The notes under the pieces: generated by a model
Database searches by the model: none
The model's input: only the letters and a program-made list of their open reading frames with translations
What the model was told of the DNA's origin: nothing
Position numbers and translations under genes: made by a program
Assembly: GCA_902557735.1 (NCBI GenBank)
Contig: CACEBC010000002.1
Span: forward strand, 38,697 to 102,696
Direction of reading: 5' to 3'
Length of the DNA stretch: 64,000 nucleotides
DNA from: Porticoccaceae bacterium
GTDB lineage: Bacteria; Pseudomonadota; Gammaproteobacteria; Pseudomonadales; Porticoccaceae
Part shown: in pieces, positions 26,580-34,995 of the stretch
Layout of the letters: each line of letters begins with the position of its first letter
How positions within the stretch are numbered: the first letter of the stretch is position 1

Positions 26580-26638
26580 CAAGGCGCCAAATTGCCGCCG
26601 AGAACACAGTCGTAGGCATAGTTATTTGGAGCAATTCT

Positions 26639-26680
26639 ATGCGCCGCAAAAAGACTGCCGCGGCCCAAGAGAGACGGTGA
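26639..26680 (+). CDS. Candidate 13-residue leader peptide
   Basis: A short frame encoding MRRKKTAAAQERR with GGAG seven bases before its ATG; its TGA stop lies four bases before the ATG of the following gene. The geometry fits translational coupling or a leader peptide. The peptide is strongly basic. It could equally be a chance frame. Confidence 0.3.
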   Translation: MRRKKTAAAQERR

Positions 26681-26684
26681 GCAA

Positions 26685-27335
26685 ATGAGCAAGAACGATT
26701 TAAACTGGCCGATCTATGGAGAAAAAAACTGTAAGGAAGCGCTTTGCCACCTGAGGGATGAGGAAGGCTGGAATGTTTATTATGAACTTTTAGCTCCCGA
26801 TCTAAAAGCTGAGGCAAAATTACTAGAGCGTTTTAGACCGGTAAACCGCTCAACATTTGAATTAGACACCTATTCGCTAGTAAGAGTGTTATCCGATGAT
26901 ATTCCGACTTTGGATATCGGAGGCTGTCTGATGGTATTCAAAAGTTCCATAACAGAAAATTTCGCGATTCTTTATCGCCCGAGAAGCGGCATTGCAACAG
27001 ACAGCGTTTTAGATTTCCATCTGTTATATCAGATGGCTTTTTGGACGAGCTATGCGGGTATCTTTTTAGAATATGACAAACTCTCATCAGAGAAATTCAA
27101 CCAACTCGATTTAGAGTCATTCAACCAAGAGGACGCCGACATCGTTTGGAGTGAGATGAATAGCGGGTACCACAAAAGTTTTACTCTACCGCAAGAGTTG
27201 TCATTTTTAGGCTGGCTAGATAAATTACGAGACTTTGCTACTTCCGTTGATCGCAATAATTATGATGCGATCCCGATCGCTCCACCAAAAAATAGTGATA
27301 CGTTCATACTTTTTGATCTGCCTCGAAAAAACTAA
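26685..27335 (+). CDS. Hypothetical protein
   Basis: 216-residue soluble acidic protein that I do not recognise. No signal peptide, membrane helix or known catalytic motif is visible. Two cysteines lie near the N-terminus (NCKEALCH) and one at IGGCLMVF. GGTGAG stands just before the ATG, and a short basic frame with its own ribosome binding site ends four bases upstream. A GGGAA/TTCCC inverted repeat directly follows the stop. Composition is like its core neighbours, so this is probably a lineage-specific resident gene. Confidence 0.55.
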   Translation: MSKNDLNWPIYGEKNCKEALCHLRDEEGWNVYYELLAPDLKAEAKLLERFRPVNRSTFELDTYSLVRVLSDDIPTLDIGGCLMVFKSSITENFAILYRPRSGIATDSVLDFHLLYQMAFWTSYAGIFLEYDKLSSEKFNQLDLESFNQEDADIVWSEMNSGYHKSFTLPQELSFLGWLDKLRDFATSVDRNNYDAIPIAPPKNSDTFILFDLPRKN

Positions 27336-27583
27336 TGGGAAGCTTTTCCCTGAACTCACCGACAGCATTATGAACTAATCACTTACAAACCTAAAATCTG
27401 CCTTTGAAGCATAGGACCAGCGACAAATTTCGTCATTGTGAGAATTTTTGGATGCTGACAGTTAAAGAACAGCCTGCAACTATGTTCTAGTCTTAACAAT
27501 ACTCTGTTTCCGGTCTAGCGACCCGAAAGTGCAGTCCGGCAAGTGCAATCAGTAGGTCAAAGGCCGAAGCCGGGAGAATTTTG

Positions 27584-28609
27584 ATGGAGTTCGGTATTGT
27601 CATGGAATCCTCTCCTGGATATACTGCCTCTATCGTCGCAGAAATAGAGAATCTCGGCTTTGACTTTCTGTTATGCCCTGACACACAAAACCTCGCCCCT
27701 GATCCTATAGGACAGCTATCCCTCGCGAGCAAATCGACCTCCAAACTTTATCTTGGAGCCGGTGTAACCAATCCGATCACGAGGGATGTCTCAGTCGTGG
27801 CCTGCTCTATGACGACATTGCATTTGGAATCAGGAGGACGAGCTATATGCGGTGTTGGCCGAGAAGATTCTTCTACAGCTCACATAGGCACTAAAATTAG
27901 TTCAACATCTAAGCTAAAAAAGTTTATCGTGGATTTCAAAAAATATGTGATTGGGAAACAAGTTACACGAAATGGCAAAGAGTCACGGTTCAGATGGATA
28001 GAAGACACCATAACTCAGCCGCTCACTGTCGATGTGGCTTGCACAGGGCCAAAAACCATTGAAATGGCTGAAGATGTCACCGATAGGGTTAGCTTTGCAG
28101 TGGGAAGTGCTCCCGAGCAACTTGAGTGGGCTTTGAGCGTAGCCGAAAACCGCCTAAAAATAATTGGTCGCCCCGAGAAAGTATTCAACTTGGTGCATAT
28201 GTAAATATCGTATGTGACCCGGATGAACAAAATGCAATTGATTTGGATCGCATGATCGCTGGCATGGTGGCGCACTTTGCTGGAATGAAAGATGCACCCT
28301 TGAATCATCTGCCAAAAAAAATTAAAAAGCGTTGCGAACAAACTGCGCGACGGTTACGACATGGCTAAACATTCTCAAGACTCAGGCAATCACCTCCAAT
28401 TGATCTGAGATGAATTTGTGGACTGGATCTCGATTTGTGGATCGGCTGATAAATGTGTTTCTCGGTTGAGAATGCTAACCGATCTACGTATAGAGCATAT
28501 ATATCAGCTTGGCGGTTCGCCCGTTGCCCAACCCCAAGGTGAACGACAGGTTGCGCTGGTTCAGCAAGCCTCGCTTTTTGCAAACGAGGTAATCCCTCAT
28601 TTTCGATAG
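27584..28609 (+). pseudogene. LLM-class flavin-dependent monooxygenase, broken
   Basis: Luciferase-like monooxygenase (F420/FMN class), about 341 residues if repaired. The first frame (MEFGIVMESSPGYTASIVAEIE, through GAGVTNPITRD) runs to about 28174, where a C4 tract needs one more C to continue into ESIQLGAYVNIVCDP. That frame needs one A fewer in the A8 run at 28314-28321 to continue into NKLRDGYDMAKHSQDS. A further in-frame TGA at about 28405-28407 precedes DEFVDWISICGSADKCVSRL. Two frameshifts plus a nonsense codon make this a decaying gene. It precedes an equally damaged MFS transporter; the pair may once have been a catabolic unit. Confidence 0.82.
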
Positions 28610-28645
28610 AAAATTGCTACGTCATCAGATCAAGCGAGGGCTCCT

Positions 28646-29964
28646 GTGAGCAATCAATCCAATGTATTCTAACGTTGGTACGTGGTGGGGATGTTGACTC
28701 TCGCCTATCTGATCTCATTTTTAGACCGACAGATCCTGGCGTTGATGGTGGGCCCCATTAAAGCTGATTTGCAACTATCTTATCCCGAAATTAGTCTTCT
28801 TATGGGCGCTGCATTTAGTTTGTTCTATGCTTTTATGGGAATTCCTCTAGGCAGGTTGGCCGATCGCACTAATCGCAGGAATATAATCATTATCCGAATT
28901 ACATTTTGGAGTCTTATGACAGCAGCATGCGGTTTGGCTTCAAAATTTATTCATTTATTTGTGGCTAGGATTGGATTGGGAGCGGGTGAGGCAAGCCTCA
29001 CTCCAAGCGCGATATCAATAATCTCAGATTATTTCTCTCGGCGAGAGAGAGGGCGTGCGATAGCAGTCTATAACATGGGGGTTTCTCTCGGCACGGGGAT
29101 AGCAATGGTTTGGGGGGGTGCTGTCATCAGCGTAGTAGTAGATAGTCCAGGTATTGAAGTTCCAATGCTTGGAACAATCAGAGTCTGGCAATATATTTTT
29201 TTCATTGTATCGATACCAGGCCTGCTGGTGGCCACTGTTATTTTTTTACAATATTCGAACCGTCTCGAACCGAGACTATGGAAACAAATGAAACAAGTTT
29301 TTCAATAGCTTTTGTATTCAATTTCCTGCAGGAACGGTTAGATATTTACTTACCTGTCTACCTTGCTCTATCTCTGTCCACCATTGTCGGGTATGCCTAC
29401 TTTTCTTGGGTACCAACTTTGTTTGCGAGAATTTATGGTTGGAGCATACCAGAAATAGGTTATGCTTTTGGCGTGATCGTCTTAATAGCTGGCCCATCTG
29501 GAATGATCATAACTGGCTGGCTCGTCGACACACTTTATCGAAGAGGAAAATATGATGCTTCCCTTTTGATCTCTCTAACCGGCTCAGCCTTTGTGCTTCC
29601 GTCTGCAATCGGGCTACCATTGGCACCAACCGCAGAGTGGGCTTCGTTCGCTGTCGCTTTGACGATGCTTGGCGGCGCCATGACCAGCGCTGCGGGTCTA
29701 GTAGCAATTGTGACCGTAACACCAAATCAAATGCGAGGGCAGGCAACTCCTATCTGCCTCTTTCGCGTATCTTTTTTGGGACTGAGCATCGGAGCCACCT
29801 CTTTAGCACTTGTTATTGACAACATTTTTCATGATGAAAAAATGCTAACTTGGTCGATGAGTATAGTTTCTTCCTTCTCATCTCTTTGTTCAATCTTATT
29901 GTTTTTGAGCAGCCTACGGCCATTTTTCAAAGCCGTCCAGGACATTGAAGCAGAGTTGCATTGA
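28646..29964 (+). pseudogene. MFS transporter (spinster-like), broken
   Basis: Major facilitator superfamily transporter of the TRZ/spinster-like group. MLTLAYLISFLDRQILALMVGPIK is the usual first helix, and GRLADRTNRRNIIIIRI gives the G-x-x-x-D-R-x-x-R-R motif A. From the natural-looking GTG at 28646 an in-frame TAA occurs at 28670-28672, where a tyrosine codon is expected. The T7 run at 29241-29247 needs one more T to join the N-terminal half to FTIFEPSRTETMETNETSFS and the C-terminal half. A shortened start at GTG 28682 avoids the stop but not the frameshift. About 439 residues if repaired; substrate unknown. Confidence 0.85.
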
Positions 29965-30024
29965 TCAAAAATGTTTAACGAGATTTTAAAATTTGTAAAA
30001 ACAGTGACAAAAGGTCGGTTTCGA

Positions 30025-30052
30025 TTGCGATGACATTCCCAGCAGTTATAAT
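30025..30052 (+). promoter_or_regulatory. Candidate promoter upstream of tRNA-His
   Basis: TTGCGA at 30025-30030 and perfect TATAAT at 30047-30052 with a 16-base spacer, about 170 bases upstream of tRNA-His. No other transcribed feature lies between, so it likely drives the tRNA with a long leader. Confidence 0.45.
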
Positions 30053-30223
30053 ATTCGCTCGTTGGCGCTCAGCAATTATACACAGTCAAATGGGTCGACA
30101 GAAATTTTGTTACCCAAATGGAGCATAAGTTTAATCCAGCCTTCGACAGTAAGCGATGATAAAGTCATCTTTCAAATCTGGTAACCGAAAATTATCGTGA
30201 CAACTAATGGATTTTCGATTAGT

Positions 30224-30300
30224 GGTGGACGTAGCTCAGTTGGTAGAGCCCCGGATTGTGATTCCGGTGGTCGCGGGTTCAATCCCCGTCGTCCACCCCA
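30224..30300 (+). tRNA. tRNA-His (GTG anticodon)
   Basis: 77 nt including encoded CCA. It has the 8-bp acceptor stem with the extra G at position -1 that marks tRNA-His (GGTGGACG pairing with CGTCCACC), D-arm AGCTCAGTTGGTAGAGC, anticodon loop TTGTGAT with GTG anticodon, and T-arm GGGTTCAATCCCC. It lies upstream of folD. Confidence 0.96.
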
Positions 30301-30374
30301 ACTTCAACATATATATTAATAGGTTAGAAGATTTCAAAAGAAAAAATAACGATTTTAGACAGTATCAGTTTTGT

Positions 30375-30420
30375 AACCGGTGCCGACAGTGGGAAGCAAA
30401 GGGATGGGTGCAACCCAGTC
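30375..30420 (+). repeat. Degenerate partial copy of tRNA-His 3' half
   Basis: The last 25 bases of the tRNA-His gene recur in degraded form ending at 30420, exactly 120 bases downstream: GTCGTCCGCCCCA against GTCGTCCACCCCA, preceded by GGTGCAACCC against GGTTCAATCCCC. Weaker resemblance extends upstream to the anticodon stem (TTGTAACCGGTG against TTGTGATTCCGGTG). It cannot fold as a tRNA. It is probably a relic of tRNA duplication or an old att site. Confidence 0.6.
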
Positions 30421-30527
30421 GTCCGCCCCAATTTGTTGCGTCGCGAAACCGAGGTATAGCAAAAAATCGTCACATGGGAATCGAGTCAATTGGTACCCAA
30501 AAACCAATAAATTAAAGGCAGTATTGC

Positions 30528-31379
30528 ATGGCAGCCCAGATTCTAGATGGAAAAAAATTGTCTCGGGAGACCGAAAGTGAATTGGGCGCTCGGGTAGTCG
30601 CCCTCAAACAGGACAACGATGGTATTCCCCCCATTCTCGCAACCATTCTTGTTGGTGCCGACCCCGCTTCTGCTACCTATGTCAGAATGAAACAAAACGC
30701 TTGCAGAAGGATTGGCATGGAATCTATCGCAGTCGAGATGCCGAGTGAGACAACCACTAAGGAGCTACTGGAAAAAATTTCGGAGCTTAATGCGAACAAA
30801 AATTGCCATGGCATCCTGCTGCAACATCCCGTCCCCGCACACATAGACGAGCGAGCGTGCTTTGACGAAATTTCACTAGAAAAAGATGTTGATGGGGTAA
30901 CTTGCCTAGGCTTTGGACGGATGGCAATGAATGAGGAAGCATACGGCTCTGCCACTCCGCAGGGCATCATGCGTCTTTTAGAGGCATACAAAATTCCTTT
31001 AGAGGGTAAACACGCAGTGGTTGTAGGCAGGAGTCCAATTCTCGGAAAACCCATGGGTTTGATGATGTTAAATGCCAATGCCACCGTGACAATTTGTCAT
31101 TCTCGGACCACAAATCTACCAGAAATAATTAAGACGGCTGATGTAATTGTTGGTGCTGTCGGTCGACCTGAATTTATCCGATCAAAGTGGATTGCCGATG
31201 ATGCTATTGTTGTCGATGCGGGCTTTCACCCCGGTGGATTCGGAGACATAGAACTAGAGCCTTTGCATAATCGAGTAGCTGCGCTGACCCCAGTTCCGGG
31301 TGGCGTTGGGCCGATGACCATTAATACCTTGATACTGCAATGTGTTGAGGCCGCAGAAAAAGCGCTCTCGTCCTCTTAG
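30528..31379 (+). CDS. folD: Bifunctional methylene-THF dehydrogenase/cyclohydrolase FolD
   Basis: 283-residue cytoplasmic enzyme interconverting 5,10-methylene-, methenyl- and 10-formyl-tetrahydrofolate with [18 protein letters not shown] carries the catalytic lysine region; [13 protein letters not shown] and EKDVDGVT are family motifs; [13 protein letters not shown] is the Rossmann loop; [11 protein letters not shown] the C-terminal signature. AAAGG precedes the ATG. Located by a tRNA and near cysS, a frequent arrangement in gammaproteobacteria. Confidence 0.96.
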   Translation: MAAQILDGKKLSRETESELGARVVALKQDNDGIPPILATILVGADPASATYVRMKQNACRRIGMESIAVEMPSETTTKELLEKISELNANKNCHGILLQHPVPAHIDERACFDEISLEKDVDGVTCLGFGRMAMNEEAYGSATPQGIMRLLEAYKIPLEGKHAVVVGRSPILGKPMGLMMLNANATVTICHSRTTNLPEIIKTADVIVGAVGRPEFIRSKWIADDAIVVDAGFHPGGFGDIELEPLHNRVAALTPVPGGVGPMTINTLILQCVEAAEKALSSS

Positions 31380-31415
31380 AAAATTATCGAGCCCAACGGG
31401 AGGTCAATTCCTTGG

Positions 31416-32180
31416 TTAAGGGTGACTGCTAATCTTCTTGATCATGTTCGAAATTGCATCGCGGGCGAACGGCTGTTCTATGGACCACAGCTGCTGCTTA
31501 GTTTCGAAGGCTACGATATCATTGTGATTTTTACTCATGTCCGCTGCGCGAAGAGTTTGTTTTGTGCGCAATAAAATGGCTTTCGGGACCTCCCGGATAT
31601 TATCCGTGAGGGCAATCGCCTCATCAAGCAGATCGCAATCATCAACACACTTCCATGCCAAGCCTTTTTCGACAGCCAGTTCACCACTAATCGATTGAGC
31701 AAAAAGAAGCAGACCCGCCGCAGTGTCCCAACAAGCTAACTGCCTAGTCATCCATGTGCTGCCGCCACCAGGATGAAGACCAAGCCCAAAAAATCGTGGC
31801 TCAAAAAGAGCATTTTTCGAGACGACTCTTACGTCGCAACCAACCGCCATATTGAAACCCGCTCCAACGGCGGGTCCATTTACTGCTGCGACCGTAGGAA
31901 TCTGACATTGCGCTATACTCAAGAACCCACTGTAAATACCCGCAAGTGTCTCCTCATCAGGATTAATATCTGTCAACTGCCCACCCGCACAGAAAGAGGA
32001 CCCATTACCAGTAATAATAAGGGCTTTCACACTATCATCATTTTCAGCTTGAGCTACATAAGCACAAATCTTTTTGCACACTTCCAAAGTGAGCATGTTT
32101 CGCTTTTGAGGATTATTCAGAGTCAGAACCGCCACATGATCACAAATTTCGAACAAAACGAGAGACATTTGTTTATCCAA
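31416..32180 (-). CDS. Enoyl-CoA hydratase/isomerase-family protein (atypical active site)
   Basis: 254-residue crotonase-fold protein. GSSFCAGGQL and GPAVGAGFNMAVGCDVRV form the oxyanion-hole regions, and FEPRFFGLGLHPGGGSTWMTR the second active-site segment. Compared with true hydratases the two catalytic glutamates are missing: the position in GGG-C-E-L is N (FNMA), and that in Q-P-E is R (EPRF). The LGLHPGGGSTWM form is seen in a known side branch of the family, so it is likely to catalyse a different CoA-thioester reaction. No other fatty-acid catabolic gene lies nearby; it faces folD. Confidence 0.85.
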   Translation of the reverse strand: MDKQMSLVLFEICDHVAVLTLNNPQKRNMLTLEVCKKICAYVAQAENDDSVKALIITGNGSSFCAGGQLTDINPDEETLAGIYSGFLSIAQCQIPTVAAVNGPAVGAGFNMAVGCDVRVVSKNALFEPRFFGLGLHPGGGSTWMTRQLACWDTAAGLLLFAQSISGELAVEKGLAWKCVDDCDLLDEAIALTDNIREVPKAILLRTKQTLRAADMSKNHNDIVAFETKQQLWSIEQPFARDAISNMIKKISSHP

Positions 32181-32397
32181 AAAGAAAAAGTTCTACAAAG
32201 GATACCATTTTTAATGGTCCTCGATAAAAGCTTATGAAGCTAATCTTATCAAGAATTTTCTATCGAATTCAGACCATGTTATCTTCCATCTATATCAAAA
32301 GGCACTCAGTTTGATATTATCGACCATCAAGATTATGTTTTTCGACACAAATATGTCACATGAGCAAGCTTAATTGCAGCTTCTACGGAGCAAATGG

Positions 32398-33564
32398 ATG
32401 TCCACAGATTTTGATTTATGCGTGGTAGGGGGAGGTATTATTGGGGCAGGAATCGCCCAGGCAGCGGCACTCAATGGCTTATCAACTGTAATTGTTGAAC
32501 GCAAAGGATGGGGTTCCGGAAATACTCACAGATCAAACAGGCTTGTGCATGGGAACTTGGAGCGTTTTAGCGAGAGAAATATTTTACAAACTCGAGAGGA
32601 TTTGTTGGAGCGAAAAATCTTATTGACGATCGCTCCGGACCTGATAAAGCCAAGCTGGTTTTACCTGCCTATATTTGCGGATAACAAACGCGTGCCCTGG
32701 TCTACCGAAATGCAGTTAATGGCATATGACATATTGGCAGGAAAAACGAAGCTCCCTTGGTATAAAAGAATTTCTGAAGATGAATGGCGTGACTTGGACG
32801 GTCTAAATCAATTCAAATTAGAGGCTGTTTATAAATTTTCCGATGCTCACACCGACGAAATGCTTCTAACACAAGAGATTGTGAGATCAGCAAAAATGCA
32901 TGGGGCACTCGCCCTCTGCCCTGTCAATTTTGATGAGGCAATCAAGACCTCAGATGGTTATAAAGTGCAAGTTACCAAAGGCTCCAGAACGAGGACTTTC
33001 GAGTGTCGATTTATAGCCAACGCAACCGGGGCCTGGAGCTCTTTGACTGCAGAAAGAATGGGACTACTCAGCAAATTGCCAAATGTACAGTATGTGAAAA
33101 GCACTTTCATTGAATTTTCTCAGCAGCTGAGCGACAAACGCTTTCTTATCGAGCCCCCCGACAAAGCGGAACGATTAATTGTAAGTCCATGGCGAGGAGG
33201 AACTCTGGTTGGAGCTTCAGAAAAATTGTTCAGTGGGAACCCAGATCATGTGAAGCCTACAGTCGATGAGGTTGAACAACTTGTAAAAACCGTGCGCCAT
33301 CACTTCCCGCATTTTAATCATTCTCCATCACAAGCTTGGTGTGGTCTTGGGAGCAAGACACTTACCAGAAAGCAATCCAAAGCCTCGGATCGGCGACTTT
33401 TTGTGCTCGAGGAATCACGGTACCTAGGAATATATGGAGGTCAGCTTACCAGTTACAGAATTTTAGCCGAAAAAGCTGTCAAAAAAATTTTACGTGTCTT
33501 GAATGAAACCGTTGAAGACGCCCTAGATACGCCGTTTGTAAGCTCCTCGTCAATATCGATTTAA
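32398..33564 (+). CDS. GlpD-like FAD-dependent oxidoreductase
   Basis: 388 residues. CVVGGGIIGAGIAQAAALNGLSTVIVE is the FAD-binding Rossmann motif; the segment after it (GNTHRSNRLVHGNLERF) parallels the S-S-R-S-S-K-L-I-H-G-G-L-R-Y-L of glycerol-3-phosphate dehydrogenase GlpD. The protein lacks the extra C-terminal helical domain of full GlpD (about 500 residues), so substrate may differ. NATGAWS and GIYGGQLTSYRILAEKAV are the usual C-terminal FAD contacts. Start chosen at the ATG with GGAG seven bases upstream; an upstream TTG adds eight residues. Confidence 0.83.
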   Translation: MSTDFDLCVVGGGIIGAGIAQAAALNGLSTVIVERKGWGSGNTHRSNRLVHGNLERFSERNILQTREDLLERKILLTIAPDLIKPSWFYLPIFADNKRVPWSTEMQLMAYDILAGKTKLPWYKRISEDEWRDLDGLNQFKLEAVYKFSDAHTDEMLLTQEIVRSAKMHGALALCPVNFDEAIKTSDGYKVQVTKGSRTRTFECRFIANATGAWSSLTAERMGLLSKLPNVQYVKSTFIEFSQQLSDKRFLIEPPDKAERLIVSPWRGGTLVGASEKLFSGNPDHVKPTVDEVEQLVKTVRHHFPHFNHSPSQAWCGLGSKTLTRKQSKASDRRLFVLEESRYLGIYGGQLTSYRILAEKAVKKILRVLNETVEDALDTPFVSSSSISI

Positions 33565-33580
33565 AAATAGACTATCAATA

Positions 33581-34957
33581 CTAAGATCGCCTCCAACCGG
33601 TGCCGTTGCGACTATCCTGGAGAACAACACCTTTTAGAGCCAATGAATCCCGAATGCGATCCGCCTCACCGAAATCTTTCAACTCTTTTGCTTGTTGTCT
33701 GAGGAGAATTGCTTCTTCAATCTCTTGTTGAGATAGTGCATCGGGGTCGTGTGCCTTCTTAAACCAATCGTCTGGGTTTTGTTGAAGTAATCCCAACATA
33801 TTAGCCAAAGACAGGAGTTTTCCTCTTGCCACCACTCGTTTTTTTTTGGAGCCTTGTCTAGTCTGCCGAGCCAGCGCATGCAATTCGCTAATAGATTCCG
33901 AGGTGTTCAAATCATCCAGCAAAGCCAGAAAACCGTTATTGGTTGAAAGGTCCACGACGATATTATCCAGGTTTTCCGTGGATTGAAGACAACGATATAA
34001 CGTGTCTAGCGAACGCTTTGCTGACTCCAGAAGGGAAGCGTTGAATTGTTGCTCTGATCTATAGTGTGCCGACAAAATCACGTAGCGCAAAACTTCTCCC
34101 GGATGGTGTTCCAGCAGATCGCAAACTAATTTGAAGTTTCCAAGTGATTTTGACATCTTTTGGCCATCAAGTTGGATAAAGCCATTGTGCATCCAGAAAT
34201 TCGCTAATGGCTTACCGCCATTCGCACAGCAACTTTGTGCCGTTTCGTTTTCGTGGTGAGGAAACAACAAATCTAATCCTCCACCGTGGATATCAACGGT
34301 GACACCCAAATGCTTTTGTGCCATAGCGGAACATTCTATATGCCAGCCAGGCCTTCCCCTGCTCCAAGGGCTATCCCAAGCTGGTTCTCCTTTTTTTGAG
34401 GGCTTCCAAAGCACAAAGTCATTGGCGTCCCGTTTATATTTTCCAATTTCGACTCGTGCTCCAATCGTTAAATCATGCAAAGATTTACCCGAAAGTTGTC
34501 CATAACTGGGCATAGAACTAACAGAAAACAGCACATGTTTTTCGGACACATATGCAAAGCCTTTCCGAATTAGTACTTCAATCATATCCAGTATTTCCGG
34601 AATATGTTTGGTCGCGAATGGTTCAATAGTAGGCGGTTCGCAATTCAATCTAGCCATATCTTTGGAATAAAAATCGGCGTAAAGTTTAGCTATTTCCTCT
34701 GACTTTTGGCCTCTTTTGTTTGCAACATCGATAATCTTATCATCCACATCAGTAATGTTGCGTGCATACACAACTTGCGGATATAGACTCTTCAAAAGTC
34801 TAAAAAGTGTATCAAATATCACTGCAGGCCTCGCATTTCCGATATGCACCCGGTTATATACCGTGGGACCGCACACGTACATCGTAACGCGGTTTTTATC
34901 AATTGGTTCGAAGACCTCTTTCCTTCGCGACGCAGAGTTAAATATTCGTAGTTCCAT
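33581..34957 (-). CDS. cysS: Cysteinyl-tRNA synthetase
   Basis: Class I aminoacyl-tRNA synthetase of 458 residues that charges tRNA-Cys. YVCGPTVYNRVHIGNARPAVIFD holds the zinc cysteine and the HIGH-like motif; WHIECSAMA and HGGGLDLLFPHHENE supply further zinc ligands and the family signature; GQKMSKSLGN is the KMSKS loop. The start is placed at ATG 34957 (MELRIFNSAS); a GTG three codons upstream is possible. Transcribed leftward after glnS, 38 bases apart. Confidence 0.96.
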   Translation of the reverse strand: MELRIFNSASRRKEVFEPIDKNRVTMYVCGPTVYNRVHIGNARPAVIFDTLFRLLKSLYPQVVYARNITDVDDKIIDVANKRGQKSEEIAKLYADFYSKDMARLNCEPPTIEPFATKHIPEILDMIEVLIRKGFAYVSEKHVLFSVSSMPSYGQLSGKSLHDLTIGARVEIGKYKRDANDFVLWKPSKKGEPAWDSPWSRGRPGWHIECSAMAQKHLGVTVDIHGGGLDLLFPHHENETAQSCCANGGKPLANFWMHNGFIQLDGQKMSKSLGNFKLVCDLLEHHPGEVLRYVILSAHYRSEQQFNASLLESAKRSLDTLYRCLQSTENLDNIVVDLSTNNGFLALLDDLNTSESISELHALARQTRQGSKKKRVVARGKLLSLANMLGLLQQNPDDWFKKAHDPDALSQQEIEEAILLRQQAKELKDFGEADRIRDSLALKGVVLQDSRNGTGWRRS

Positions 34958-34995
34958 GGTTATCACTTGCAGGACGGCGGGACACTTGCCACGCG

